A stretch of 64,000 nucleotides of DNA from Circinella minor (taxonomy: Eukaryota > Mucoromycota > Mucoromycetes > Mucorales > Lichtheimiaceae): positions 1-64,000 of the forward strand of contig JAEPRB010000221.1 in NCBI GenBank assembly GCA_016758965.1, given 5' to 3'. The first letter of the stretch is position 1. Each line of letters starts with the position of its first letter. Below the pieces are notes generated by a model. It ran no database searches. It was not told the origin of the DNA and saw only the letters and a program-made list of their open reading frames with translations. Made by a program: the position numbers and the translations under genes. Positions 36,925 to 49,168 of this stretch are shown here, piece after piece.

Positions 36925-38922
36925 ATGTTAAGACATATACAACAACAACAACAACAACAACATAATGAACAAGCGAATACGATAACTCCACCTTTTGGTT
37001 TGAGTAATATTTGTAATAATGGAAAACTTATTACGCATAAAGTAAATTATATATTTTCAATAGTAATAATTACAAATTTTTTAATATATACAAAAAACTT
37101 ATTCATTCTCTTGATTTATATATGATTCATGTATCTATTTCCTATTTTACAACAAAAAATAAAACAATTAAAAAAAAAACTACGTATCATCCAATGAACA
37201 GCGTGGATTAACTGGAAGTAAACGAACATCACTTGGTAATTTACGAAAATCAAAATCATCTACTACAGCTGATAATCGACGTCGACAATCTTGTGCTCGT
37301 AGAAATAATGGAGGTTTACCATTGGATATAAATCTAAAACGAAGATCAACTGGATGTTTACGTCGTCCTTCATTACTTTCAACAGATACTGCTGTATCGT
37401 CTACTCGTATGAAGGTAAAAAAAAAAAAAAAAGCTTTTTAAGAATTCTTCTTATTTTTCCCCTCATTTCGTTATTATATAATTATAATCGATTTCTCTCT
37501 CTCTTCTTGTCTTTTTTTTTATCGTTATATTCCCCACCCTCTCCTTCCTGTACACATCCCAACCCTTCCCTTCCCCTTCTCCCTCACCCCTTAAAAATTT
37601 AAAGCTTAAAAAAAAAAAAAAGTAATTACGCCAAGCAAAAAAAAAAAAAAAAAACAACATGCCAAATCAAAAAATTATCATTTATATGTTATATCTCTAT
37701 AGGAAAAATGGCGAGCACCTGGAAAATCCGAAATACCTAATATATTTGGACCTGATTGTTTTTTAAAATATGCTGAAGGATTATCATCTCATAAAACGTA
37801 TAGTATGTTTCGACCTTCTAATCCACAAAAAAATGTATCTAAACGTCCATGGTTACCTGCTGGTAAATGCCCAGAAATTCCACAATTACCACCCTTGGTT
37901 CGATCGGCGAATGAATTTGAACGTAAACTTCGCAGGGCGTTACCAAACGTTCCGGTTTCCTCACTTGACCCTCATAATAAATATGGAGGTTTCAAAGAAA
38001 TTGGCACTGGGTAAACAAAAAACAAAAAAAAAAAAAAGAGGCATAATTTTGCAATGAAAATAATAATAATAAACTAAATAAATAATTAAACTATTTTTTT
38101 TTATTGGGGAATTGGGTATGTAGAGTCAATGGTTCAGTAGTAGGTGCTATTCATCGTTATAAAAATAATGTTGTTGTAGCTATCAAAAGATGCCGATTAC
38201 ATCCCGATACGGAATACCGAGCAGCCATTATTCGAGAATTACGTATCATGGCCACGGGTCATATGAACTTGATCCGATTACGAGAAGTGTCATTATGGCG
38301 CGACGATGTATGGATAGCCATGGATTTAATGCGTTGTTCAGTTTTTGCAATTTTATGTAAACGTGGATTACCAGAAGAATATGCTATTTATATTGCTTGT
38401 GAAGTTTTAAAAGCATTGGATCATCTTCATACAAAAGGATTTATTCATCGTGATATTAAATGTGAAAATTTATTATTAGGATGGCATGGACAAGTGAAAT
38501 TAGCTGATTTTGGTCTTGCTACACGTACCAATCGAAATAATTGGGAACGTTTAGGTACATCCAAATGGATGTCTCCAGAAGTCATACGTGAACAACCTTA
38601 TGATGAAAAAATTGACATGTGGTCTTTAGGAATTACTTTGATTGAAATGATGGATCGTGTTCCTCCTCATTATTTAGTGAAAGATGATTTACAGTTATTT
38701 GCTGCTATTTTATCAGAACCTAGTCCCGCTTTTGTTTATAGTTACCCCACAATGTATATGCGTGGATTAGTTGCTTGGTTATTAGATTTTACACCTCATA
38801 CTCGTCCAACTGCAAAAGATGTATTAAGAGAAATTGATGCTCATGTTCAGGGTAAATTATTACGGTGTTGTTCTCCTATGGATTTAGGCCGTTTTGTACA
38901 TTATGTCTTGACATCTTCTTAA
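36925..38922 (+). CDS. Divergent STE20/PAK-like protein kinase
   Basis: Four exons (36925-37041, 37202-37414, 37703-38010, 38124-38922) give 478 residues. The N-terminus is poly-Gln followed by a basic Ser/Arg-rich segment with no CRIB or PH domain that I can see. The kinase domain starts near 205: glycine loop GTGVNGSV, VAIK lysine 234, HRDIKCEN with Asp 323, DFG with Asp 341, then GTSKWMSPE and DMWSLGITLIEMM. All catalytic residues are present, so it should be active as a Ser/Thr kinase. HRDIK, SLGI and IEMM point to the STE20 group. GTSKWMSPE replaces the usual GT-(P/K)-YWMAPE, which is odd. The glycine loop is split by the last intron. Upstream effectors are unknown. Confidence 0.85.
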
Positions 38923-39859
38923 TATTATTTAACCCATTGCTCTCTCTCTCTCTCTCTCTCATACAAAACCAAATCGCCCACTCTCTCTTTGTTCTCGACT
39001 CTTCTCATGCTCATCTTTGTCACACATAATTCTTGTTTAAACAAATGATCGTCTTTTTATTTTTCCCCTCTTTCTCTTCCCAGAAATTTAACCATATATA
39101 TATAGTGTTCCTTTTTTTTTTCTTCTTCTTTTTTTTTGTTGTTAAAACCTTTTTTCTCCTTCCTAATCCCATTTTGATATATATATTTACATATCTTTAT
39201 CCTTTTTTTTTCTTTTTCATATCTATAGTATATAATGAAAACCAAAAAAAAAAAAAAAAAAAAAATATATCTGTATATTACATTATAACCTTAATTTTAT
39301 ATATTTGTTTATATTCTTGGCGCAAAAATGGAAAAGAGTTATTTAAGGAACAGATGACTTGTTCGTATGATTAGATTATTTTACCCTTCTGACCCCTCTA
39401 TTTATTTTTTGGCTACGTATAACCTTTTTTTATGCATTCTAAAATAGTCTGCTTTTTTATTTTACATCCTCCCTCCCTCACACATATACTTGCGGAGAAA
39501 AATAATTCATGCATTTTAAATGTTATGATAAATGAAAGAACAATAGTGGATTATTTGTTTATAAATAGTTAGAATGATTATATTATTTTGAAAAGTTAAA
39601 GGTTTTTAATGAGAGAGAGAAAGAGAGAGAGAGACTGTACATGAAACCCATATATACACAAATTCCCATTATTATTGTAATTATTATTTTTACATGTGTT
39701 TTTATAATAATGAATAATGAAGGATGATAAAAAATAAAAATAAAGAGTTGTGTGTTATAGGATTTCAAAAAAGGGTGTGTAAATGTGTATAAATGTGTAT
39801 AAATAGATATGTTATAATGAAAAAAAAAGAGGTTATTATTATTATTATTATTATTTTCG
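38923..39859. other. Convergent 3' spacer, kinase / BAR protein
   Basis: Low-complexity DNA with CT, T, A and GA runs between two converging genes. ATT repeats lie at about 39834-39855. No gene is seen. Confidence 0.6.
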
Positions 39860-42040
39860 TTACAGTTCAGAAACATAATTACCTATAAAATAAGTGCCAT
39901 TATTAGTTTATATATCAATGATTACTTAAATATATATATATATAAAACTTACCAGGGAAAATACCAGTTATACCATTTAATCTTCCAGTCCACCAATCAT
40001 TTGCATCTGTTGTACGTTCTACTAATTCAATTTTATCATCTTTTCTAAATGTTAAATCACCTTCTGCTTGAGCATCATAATCATATAATGCAACTACATA
40101 TTTAGTTGCTTTATTTGCAATAGGTGGTGGAGGTGGAGGAGCAGGTCCAGAACGTGATGCTGATCGTTGATGATATGTATTATTATTATTAGCTGTTGTT
40201 GTTGTTGTTGTTGTTTGATTATTATTATAATAAGGATCATTATTATATGTATCTTGTGGTGGTTGTTGTTGTTGTTTAGAACTTCCATAACCCATAGGTG
40301 TTGAATCAACATGTGTTGTTCCTGCACCTGCACCATAAGCTGGTGGAGGTAATGTATTCATTCCAGAAGGATCGGATCCATAAAATGGATTCGATTCTCC
40401 TCCTTCCTTTCCTTCTTGTTGTCGAAGTGCTGCACGTTCTTTTAATGATAATTTTGAATTATTACTTCCACCTGAAGCACTTAACCAAGCTTTACCACCT
40501 GATTTTAAAAGATCCAAACTTTCCATTTCAGCACGCATATCACGTTGTTGTTTTCTCCATTCAAATCCATCTTCTACTGTCATTTCATGAGTAATAAAAT
40601 GTTGTGTATTTGCATTGATTAATTCATAGCAACGAGCATAAATCATTCCATAAATTTTACATTGCATGAAATAAAAATTTTCAAAAATAGGTTCAATAAA
40701 TTGTGCTTTTAAATGAAAGAAACGTGGTAATTCTTGTTTTAACATATCGTTAAGGTATTCATAATCTTGAGTAGCTGTTTCAAATTGTGCTTCAACCTTA
40801 TATATTTATATATATGTATGTATGTATGTATGTGAGATAGTTCATTTTTGATATATCATCATTACCCTTCCCCTTTTTACCAAACCCCATAATTATCTTT
40901 TTTTTTTTTTTTACCTTAAAAATTTGTTTTTCTTCATTAAAACTTCGTTCTTCTTTGGTTTTCAATTTATTTAATGAAGAACGATGACGATCATAATCAA
41001 TCATTTTATGATTTCGTTTTACCATGGTTTTACTAATTGTTTTCATAATTTCACGTAATTCAATCATAGGTCTTACAACATCACGATCCAATACATCCTA
41101 TATATAAAATATATTTATATTGTTTTTTTTTTTCATTTTATTTGATATAAATAATAATTATTATAAAGAAAAAAAAAAAGAGAGAGAATGTAAACCTATC
41201 TGTGAGTTTCCCTCCCCCCACCTCAAAAAAAAACTCAAGTAAAACTAAATTCCTCCCCCCCCCAAACTTACCAATTCAGGTAATACTTCATCTCGACAAT
41301 ATGCCATGGCAGCTTCAGTATCATTGGCTGCTTGAGTGGCAGATGCTGGTGTTTGTTGAAACCGACGTTGAACTCCGCCTTGTTCCGTTGCCTGTACACC
41401 TAAATGAGTATCATAAATCACTGTAAGAAATGAAGCCATGGAAGCTTGATGTGTTAAAAGAGCTAGTGACAATGGTTAGTTTCATTTCAATTCGTAATGG
41501 GTAAAGTTTGTCATGTGTAATAATATAATTATGAGTTATTGTGTCATATATAAAATAAAATAAAAGAAATAAAAATTAATATGGGGTTTTATATAATAAC
41601 GTTGTTCTTTGTTGTTGTCAGACAGATATATTTCACAACTGAAGCTATGTAAAAAATATATTATAATGATAATGAAACGAACCTGAGACTGAGTCACGAA
41701 ATGATTCTGCATCCTTTTCAAACTTTTCAACTACTTTTTGCAAGTCAGTAAATCGGTTTTCCAATGACATAAAATCCTTATCCATTGTCACTAAATAAGA
41801 TATATATATATATATATATGAGTTCAATTGACTTTATTTTTTAATACTATATATATATATATATATATATAATCATACCATCTGTTTTTTTAGATAAAAT
41901 TTGATGAGGTAACCGGTTTACGGCCTTTTGAAAACCCTAAAGAAAGAAAGAAAAAAAACAGAAAAAAAAAAAAGTTATTGAAAAAGAGACAAAAATAAAG
42001 AATTGAATATATTGATTATAATGAATACCTTCCAACTCAT
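39860..42040 (-). CDS. RVS167: BAR and SH3 domain protein, Rvs167/Hob1-like amphiphysin
   Basis: Seven exons (42040-42029, 41936-41879, 41790-41683, 41462-41272, 41097-40915, 40796-39953, 39882-39860) give 472 residues. The start MSWKGFQKAVNRLPHQ is the amphipathic helix 0 of the Rvs167/amphiphysin BAR domain, which runs to about 260. A Gly/Pro/Gln/Asn/Thr-rich linker (270-410) leads to a C-terminal SH3 with ALYDYDAQAEGDL, NDWWTGRL and GIFPGNYV. The protein senses membrane curvature at actin-linked endocytic sites and aids vesicle scission. First and last exons are only 12 and 23 nt; without the last one the SH3 would lose its final strand, which supports the join. Confidence 0.93.
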
Positions 42041-42826
42041 TTGTTTATAATTTAATTATAGTTGGGAAAAAAAAAGTATATATTTAAATATGTTGTTTGT
42101 AGAAAAAGTAAAACGTGAAAAGTAAAAAGTAAAAAAAAAAAAAAAAGAAAGAAAGAAAAGAGCCAAGAAGAAATCCCAGCAGAAAAGTTAAAATTGTTGT
42201 ATTACTGTTTTTTTTGAATGATAAAAAAACGAAACTCCGTCGCTTGTTCTTACGGTCCGTGTTTTATTGAAGGGGTAAAATATATAAGTTATATAAAAAG
42301 CGCCAAGTGATTTCAAAGAACACGAGCAGTCGTATTTATGCTGAGTTAACCTTGGGGGTGTGTTCCTTTTTTTTATTCTGCTTTTAACTAAATAGCCTCT
42401 CCCAATCTTTTCTTGTCCCTTCCCACCCCCCAAACACACACACACACACACACTCCAACTTTTTTCCCCGAAGAAAAATAAAACATATTTACATGAATAC
42501 ACTAAAAAATTATTTTGGTACCGCAGCAACAAATCCATTGGTCAAGGCGTTTTGAGCATAATTCACTTTACTTTTACTAGTTTGGTATGAATCTATTACT
42601 TTTTTTAACAATAAAAAATATCTATATATTATATGTACAATTTTTTTATTATTATTATTAATAATAATAATAATAATTTTAATTAAAACAAGGGTTGTTA
42701 TTTCTTTTCTTCTATTCATGTTGTAAAATAAAAATAGAATGTTGAATTAAAATAATTATTTGGTAATAAGAAATAAAATATAAAGAGAAACCCTTGAAAA
42801 AAATGCCCCTGACAACAATAATTGCT
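42041..42826. promoter_or_regulatory. RVS167 upstream region and EAPP 3' region
   Basis: Both flanking genes are on the minus strand. The region has a CA run near 42434-42453 and ATT repeats near 42645-42677. A stretch at 42510-42600 on the minus strand reads YQTSKSKVNYAQNALTNGFV before a stop and is less AT-rich than its surroundings, but I cannot attach it to any gene. Confidence 0.5.
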
Positions 42827-43615
42827 TCAAGTTGCTATGGTATTAAAAAAATGATAAACTTCATCTTCATCCATCATTGCAACATGTGTATCACATGTCA
42901 TACATTTGACAATATAATATCCTTCATTATTCTCTTGATCCATGATGGATGATAATAATAATTGATTATTCTTTTTGTTAAATCGATCCTTATATCGATA
43001 ACGTTCTGATTTGATGACATGACAATTGGTTACAAACATAGCACGATATTGATTTGGATATTTTTCATGTCTAATTTATATATATATTTTGCTCAGCAAT
43101 TTTTATTTTCATTTTCATTTTCATTTTATTAATTAAATAGAACTTACTGTTGACAATTATAAGATAATGTAGAAAAACATAATGGACAAGTTAAAATAGC
43201 ATCTGTTTTTGCTTCTTTACGTTCTTTACCAGGTGGTGCTGCCTCTATTATTATTTTTTTTTATTCAAAAAGAAATATTGAATCAATATATATATATGGT
43301 CTTATTCACATTAACCCTCCCCCTCCCTCTTTCCACCTCAATTTACTTTGTATTTGATTAATCACCCAAGCTTCGTCTTGATCGTCCATTTGTGGATCAT
43401 ATAATAGATCGTCATGAGTAGGTACTTCTTTAGCTATTTTAAAATAGATCTTTATCTTTATTAATTTATTGACTATACTATTTTTACAATTCTTTTTTAG
43501 TTTTTTTTTTTTTTTTTTTTTTACATTGATCGTCTTCATCGTCCGTATCAAAATAAACGGCATCATAATATTCTTGTTTTTTCCTTCGACTATTATTAAT
43601 ATTACTACTTGACAT
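42827..43615 (-). CDS. E2F-associated phosphoprotein (EAPP) family protein
   Basis: Four exons (43615-43525, 43433-43347, 43244-43148, 43070-42827) give 172 residues. The acidic N-terminus contains YFDTDDEDD and the family signature YDPQMDDQDEAWV. The core is CPLCFSTLSYNCQQHEKY followed by QYRAMFVTNC. A second CxxC pair (CMTCDTHVAMMDEDEVYHF) could bind a metal with the first. In animals EAPP is a nuclear phosphoprotein that modulates E2F-dependent transcription and cell-cycle arrest. The fungal role is not established, so only family membership is claimed. The gene is divergent from the V-ATPase subunit F gene. Confidence 0.9.
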
Positions 43616-44073
43616 TTTTTTTTTATATGTATAAAAATAAGCCGAAACGCAGAAAAACTTTAAAAAAATAAAAATAAACCAAAAATGGACGGGGTGTTAA
43701 ATATATATCTTATATCACTTTGGACTTTAGGTAAAAAAGATATATATATATATATTAGATAGGTTATTTTTTTTTTAGTCAAAATAACAAATGGAAAGAT
43801 TTTATATATTATTTTTAATTATAAAAAGTACCAAAAAAATAATAATAATAAAAGAATATAATATTAGAAAGATTGTAAAAATCATCTATCTTTTTTTTTT
43901 TTTTTTTTAGTTGGCGTATATACCATCCAAGCATATACTTTTTTAAACATTTGAAACGCCGTATGACGTTCTAAAGTGTGAGCTACAAAGAACACACTTT
44001 TGAAACACTTTTTTTTTTTTTTTACTGCTCTCCTTTTTCTTTTTACCTTTTGGAAATAAGGGTGATTAGAATC
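43616..44073. promoter_or_regulatory. Divergent promoter EAPP / VMA7
   Basis: A 458-bp region between divergent starts. It includes a TA run, a T tract and ATGACGTTC near 43965, an ATF/CREB-like half site. The 40 bp before the VMA7 start are pyrimidine-rich. Confidence 0.5.
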
Positions 44074-44859
44074 ATGTCAAGTGGAACGTCTGCTAACAAA
44101 GACCGTAATTTTCTTGCTGTTATTGGTGACGAGGTACGAAGAAGAAGAATATTTCATTTTAGTAGAGTCCCTGAAGTTTTTTTTTTTTAATTTCATGAAT
44201 TATAAAAACTTAATCTTTTTGAAATATATAGGATTCTGTCACTGGTCTTTTACTTGCTGGTATCGGTCATGTTAATCAACAACAAAAAAGAAACTTTCTT
44301 GTTGTCGATGCTAGTAAGTTTATCAATATCAACCCTTTTTTTTTTATTTAGTTTGAAACTAATACATATATTTATATTATTGTTCAGAAACACCATTAGC
44401 TACCATTGAAGAAACATTTACAGAATATACGCGACGAAAGGATATTGCCATCATCCTAATCAACCAACACGTAATTATTATTATTATCATATAGCTTTTA
44501 TTTTTATTTTTTTTAAAAGAAAAAGGGTTTTGAATTGTGTGTGGAGGTTAGTGGGGGGGTAGGGGAGTGAGACGAAAAAAATAACTTTTAATCATTCATC
44601 CTATTATAACATAAAAATAGATTGCTGAGGATATTCGTGAACTTATTGATAGCCATCAAGCAGCATTCCCAACTGTGTTAGAGATACCCTCCAAAGATCA
44701 TCCTTATGGTAAGAAGAAAAAAGTTATAATAGAATGAAACAATCCAGGGAAAGAGAAAGATTGAGTGAGAGATATTTATTATATATTTTTTTTTATTATA
44801 TTATAGATCCTGAAAAAGATAGTGTTTTGAAACGTGTACGTCGACTTTTTGGTGAATAA
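44074..44859 (+). CDS. VMA7: V-type proton ATPase subunit F
   Basis: Five exons (44074-44133, 44232-44313, 44388-44470, 44621-44708, 44807-44859) give 121 residues, the standard size. Conserved features are [20 protein letters not shown] at the start, RKDIAIILINQHIAEDIRELI in the middle, and PTVLEIPSKDHPYD near the end. Subunit F is part of the central rotor stalk of the V1 sector and couples ATP hydrolysis to proton pumping into vacuoles and endosomes. Exons are 53-88 nt and introns 74-150 nt. Confidence 0.96.
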
Positions 44860-45316
44860 ATTTTAAATTCTTTATCCTCTCTATTGTATCATTTCTTTTC
44901 TTTTTTTTTTTTGATGAGGAATCGATTATCATCATTATTGTTGTTGTCAGTTTGAATAAGGAAGCAAAAAATAAAAATAAATGGTTATATTATTTCTTTT
45001 TTATGTACATATATATATATAGATATATAGATATATAGATATAGAGAGAGAGAGAGAGAGAGAAAGGGATAGCAGAGTAAATGAAGAAGTTGTGATAAGG
45101 GGGAGGGGTAGATTTTTTTTTTCTATTAATTTTTTTTTTACTATATTACTGCTAGTATTATTATTACTATTATTATTAAAACATACAAAGATTTTATATT
45201 TTGAAAAAAAATAAAGGGGTTTTTTTTTTTAAGTAGTACGTTTGATATACCTATCAATTCCTCCATATTAGTATCAATTGTTATTATACAAAAAAAAAAT
45301 CTATTAAAGGTTTAAT
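44860..45316. other. Convergent 3' spacer, VMA7 / NOT1
   Basis: Low-complexity DNA with AT, GATATA and GA runs. No gene is seen. Confidence 0.6.
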
Positions 45317-48300
45317 TTACCTTGAAACATTATCAAATAATCGTTCAATATCAGGTGCACATCGAATAAATTCATGATCCCAAAAACCAGGACTTTTAAT
45401 TAATCCAATAAATGTAGCTAAAAGACCCCATGGATGTGGACGATTTACAATTAATCTTTCCAATAGTACTCTGATATACATATATAATTAGTTAGTTATC
45501 ATTTTAATAGTAGTAGTAGTAGTAGTAGTGTTACCTAGTGATTTGTTCTTTTAATTCTTCTGATTGTGTTGCAAATAAATGTAATAATGTTTTACTAAAA
45601 AAACATGTATGACTATTTGGATAACGTAAATGATCTGCTACAGAATTTAATAAAATATATCGACCTAATAATATAAAAAAATAAATAAGTACATTATATA
45701 TATATATAGAATTTTTTTTTTTTTTTTTTTTTTTACCTTCTGATGACATTTCAGTTAATAATCGTTTATAAGCAATGATAGCAGGTTGTTCTTCCATTTC
45801 TTGATTTTTTTTTCCATATGTGGCTATAATTGTTTTTGATCCAATATATAATACAAATGCACCAAGAACATCCGGTCGATAAATTCCATCATCCATCATA
45901 TATTGAAATGACATGATATGAAAAGATTCATGTTGTATTTGAACAAAATCATCAATAGCACCACGAAATTCAGCACTTAATACTTTAGTATAACTTGTTA
46001 CTAAGAATGGATCTTGTTTAAATTCGGATAATACATTATTCTCTTCTCCTTCTTTAGGATGATCCATAGGTAATAATTCAGGTGTAAATGGATCAGGTAA
46101 ATGCATCATTCTTGGAAATGCACTTAATACCAAATTACGTAATTGAATACATGAATGAGGTATCACTTGAACAAATACCATATAATGTTCACTTAAGAAT
46201 TCTGGAAAATCATGTAAAAGAACGACTAAAAATCGTAATGTTCCACGATAAAATTGTCTTGTTGCTTTTTCAAGTTGTTGACGATCCAAAAGAGGTCCTA
46301 AAAACTTGAGTAATTCTAATAATAATTTTTCACAAATCATCCATCCTTGTTTTTTTTGTTCTTGTTGTTGTTGTTGTCTACGATCTGATCCAATAAGAAG
46401 AGTAGGTGCAGCCAATAATTGCGGCATAAATGTACGATGAGAAATTAATTGTAACCAAGAAAATGCAAATCCTGGAAATGTAGTAGGTTGTAATGTATAT
46501 AACGTATCACTATAAGCACGTAATATACCATTATAAACAAGAGTAGAAAATGAATGTTTTTTCTTTTTGTTGTTGTTGTTGTTGTTGTTGTTATTGTTGT
46601 AATGATGATGTTGATTATTCATTAATTCAGCATATAAAGAGGATAATATTCGTAAAAAGGCTTTTTGATTAAAATGCATTCCTCGAGTTTCATGATGTTG
46701 AGCTAATACAAGAATAACAACAGAAAAAGAACGAGCTGCAATATCAATTTTTTCTGATGCTAGTTCTTCTTCTTCTTCCTTGTTATTGTCAGAAACATGG
46801 ATCATATATGCAACCAATTTAGCATAAGCATCAATTAATTGCATTGTTCGATTTTGAAAAGCTGCACTGAGTGATTTAAATGAAAGAAAATGTTCTAAAC
46901 AAGTTTCTGTACATAATCGAAAAAAGAAACTTTGACCATTTTTATCTTTGGTTATCCTCAATACCTAAATAATAATAATAATAATAATAATAATCATTGG
47001 ATTAATCATTCAAACGATATATAAAATAAAATAAAATAAAAAGGGATGGAAATAGATATATTACTTTTCTTGCAAATTGACGATAAATCTTTTGACTTGT
47101 CATTGAATGTTGACTTAATCTTGTCCATTCAGCTAATAACATTCGAAGTTGTAAACAATCCAAATCTTCTCTTTTATCAATAGATATATAAGGACGTTTT
47201 GCTCTTTCACCTAGTTCTTTTAATAATATTTTTACTCTATTATATAGATATATTTTACTTAGTTTTTTTTTTTTTTTTTTCGTTCCCCATTCAATCCATT
47301 TTTATTTTATTTTTACCTTGATAATAATGATGTATCACTTTTATCATATATTTCTCTTAAAGCAGCAATAGTTAATGCATGATCTTCAAGTAATGTAATT
47401 GGATTAGATGGTAATAAACATAAACTAAGTAAATCCACTGCATAATCCACTTTATGTGGAGGATTTTTTATTGCTTTAGCCAATAAAACATCATAATCCT
47501 CCAGGGGTATCATTTCATGTCGCATAAGCATTGCAATGACAGGTGCATTATATTTTCGCTATATATAAATTTAATTTAATTCTTCACACAAAAAAAAAAA
47601 AAAAAATACATATAATATACACACTTTACCTCATCATTAGAATATACAATCCAAGTCATTGTTTCTTTTTCAACTTCACGTGATAATTCAAATAATGATT
47701 GTAAAAATCCAGTATATGCTTCTAAAGCAAATGTAGAATTACTTTTATATAACATATAAACTACTTTTTCGACAAACGTTAACAAGGTCTGCATGGGCGT
47801 TATACTTTGTGAAATGATGAGTGGAATTTGTCGCATTCGTAAACAAATATCATGATTAGGTGGTAATAAAGCACATGTTGTAATACCAGAAGTTCGAATA
47901 AGTCTATCCAACTCTAATAATATTTGCTATAAAAAAAATAAAATTTATATATTTTTTAAGTTTTTATATCATTTGTTGTCCTTTCCTCTCACCCCACCTT
48001 TCTTCCTCTCCCCTCCCCCCAAAGTTTTTTTTTTTTTTTTATTGTTTTAGATCCGAATGAAAAATGAACTTTTAGGTTGTTTTTTTTTTTTTCCCAAATT
48101 TATATAGTAAATTACCTCTAAATTTAAATCAGTATTTAAACCAAGTGGTGATCCACTACCAACAGTACTACTAGTACCATTATTAACAAGATAACTCGAT
48201 GCTGTATATATCATTATTAACAAGAAATATAAAATAAGTAAAGTTTTTATAAATAAATTATTTCAAAATATGTTGTCATTTGAATTGTATTCACCATTAT

Positions 48301-48394
48301 TTTCGGTAAATCGTATTGTGGGTTGTTGTTGTTGTTGTTGTTGTTGTTGACTAGCGAAAGTATTATTTTGATCAAACATATCGTAAAGCCTCAT
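45317..48394 (-). CDS. CCR4-NOT scaffold NOT1, C-terminal portion only
   Basis: Eight exons (48394-48295, 48201-48116, 47926-47630, 47558-47317, 47236-47065, 46964-45737, 45664-45535, 45470-45317) give 802 residues. The match is to the last third of NOT1/CNOT1: the connector region ([20 protein letters not shown]) and the C-terminal Not1 domain ([58 protein letters not shown]). It ends with [17 protein letters not shown] and the [14 protein letters not shown] terminus. Full-length NOT1 is over 2000 residues. The upstream parts that bind CAF1, CAF40 and NOT10/11 are absent, and only 212 bp separate this start from SEC24. The C-terminal domain docks NOT2 and NOT3/5. The first 60 residues are Gln/Ser/Gly-rich, and poly-Asn/His sits near residue 430. 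It may be a split gene or a paralogue. Confidence 0.88.
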
Positions 48395-48606
48395 GAGTTT
48401 GTTTAACGTTTGTCGATTGGGAGAGAAAGAGAGAGAGAAGTGAAGAGTTTTATTAATGTATTGTGAGAGAGAGAGAGAGAAAGTAAATAATATCTCAAAA
48501 AAAAAAATATATATATATATAAAAAAAAAAAAGACTCCGGTGCCTGAATAGGTTACACACACACACACACACACAAAAGAACCTGTTATTTTTATTATTA
48601 TTATGA
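48395..48606. promoter_or_regulatory. NOT1 promoter and leader, also SEC24 3' region
   Basis: On the minus strand the DNA just upstream of the NOT1 start is a run of CT repeats (48420-48480), followed by T/A runs and a CA run near 48554-48575. This is the same pyrimidine-rich leader seen at other starts here, and it supports 48394 as a true gene start rather than an internal exon. Confidence 0.55.
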
Positions 48607-49126
48607 TTAATATCTATAAGCCCAATATGAAGCTGTTGAAACCATTTGATCATGTTTATCTCTTTCCATCTAAAAAAATAGCATTTTTTTTTTAGTTAGT
48701 TTTATATCAATAATAATTTCATTTTTTAGGAAAATAAAAAAAAAAAACTAACCTCATTTTGTATTTGCTTATGAATCATACAAAGATAATCCACATAACT
48801 CATTTGATTAAATGTTTCATCTTCCATTAATGCATTATTAAATTCAAATCCATTATCTAATCCTTGTCTTATAATTTTTAATGGATTATAATTATTTATA
48901 TTCATATTATCTTTGGATGATAATAATTGATGAAATCTTTTTGATACATCATTCTCTAATGGAGAAATTCCTTGTTGCATTATTATTTCAGGATTCATTT
49001 GTTCAATTTCTGAAACATTAAATAATTTTAACAATAATTCAGGGGAAACAGCTTGACCAATCCATATATAAGTTGCATCTGATGCTTCTATATAATATAT
49101 AGATAATTAATGAGTATAAGTAAATA

Positions 49127-49168
<42 letters not shown>

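Noticed and set aside
42510..42719. Minus-strand frame ending with YAQNALTNGFVAAVPK
   Set aside because: The last 30 residues look protein-like, but the rest is low complexity and no exon or promoter context supports a gene. Possibly a relic.
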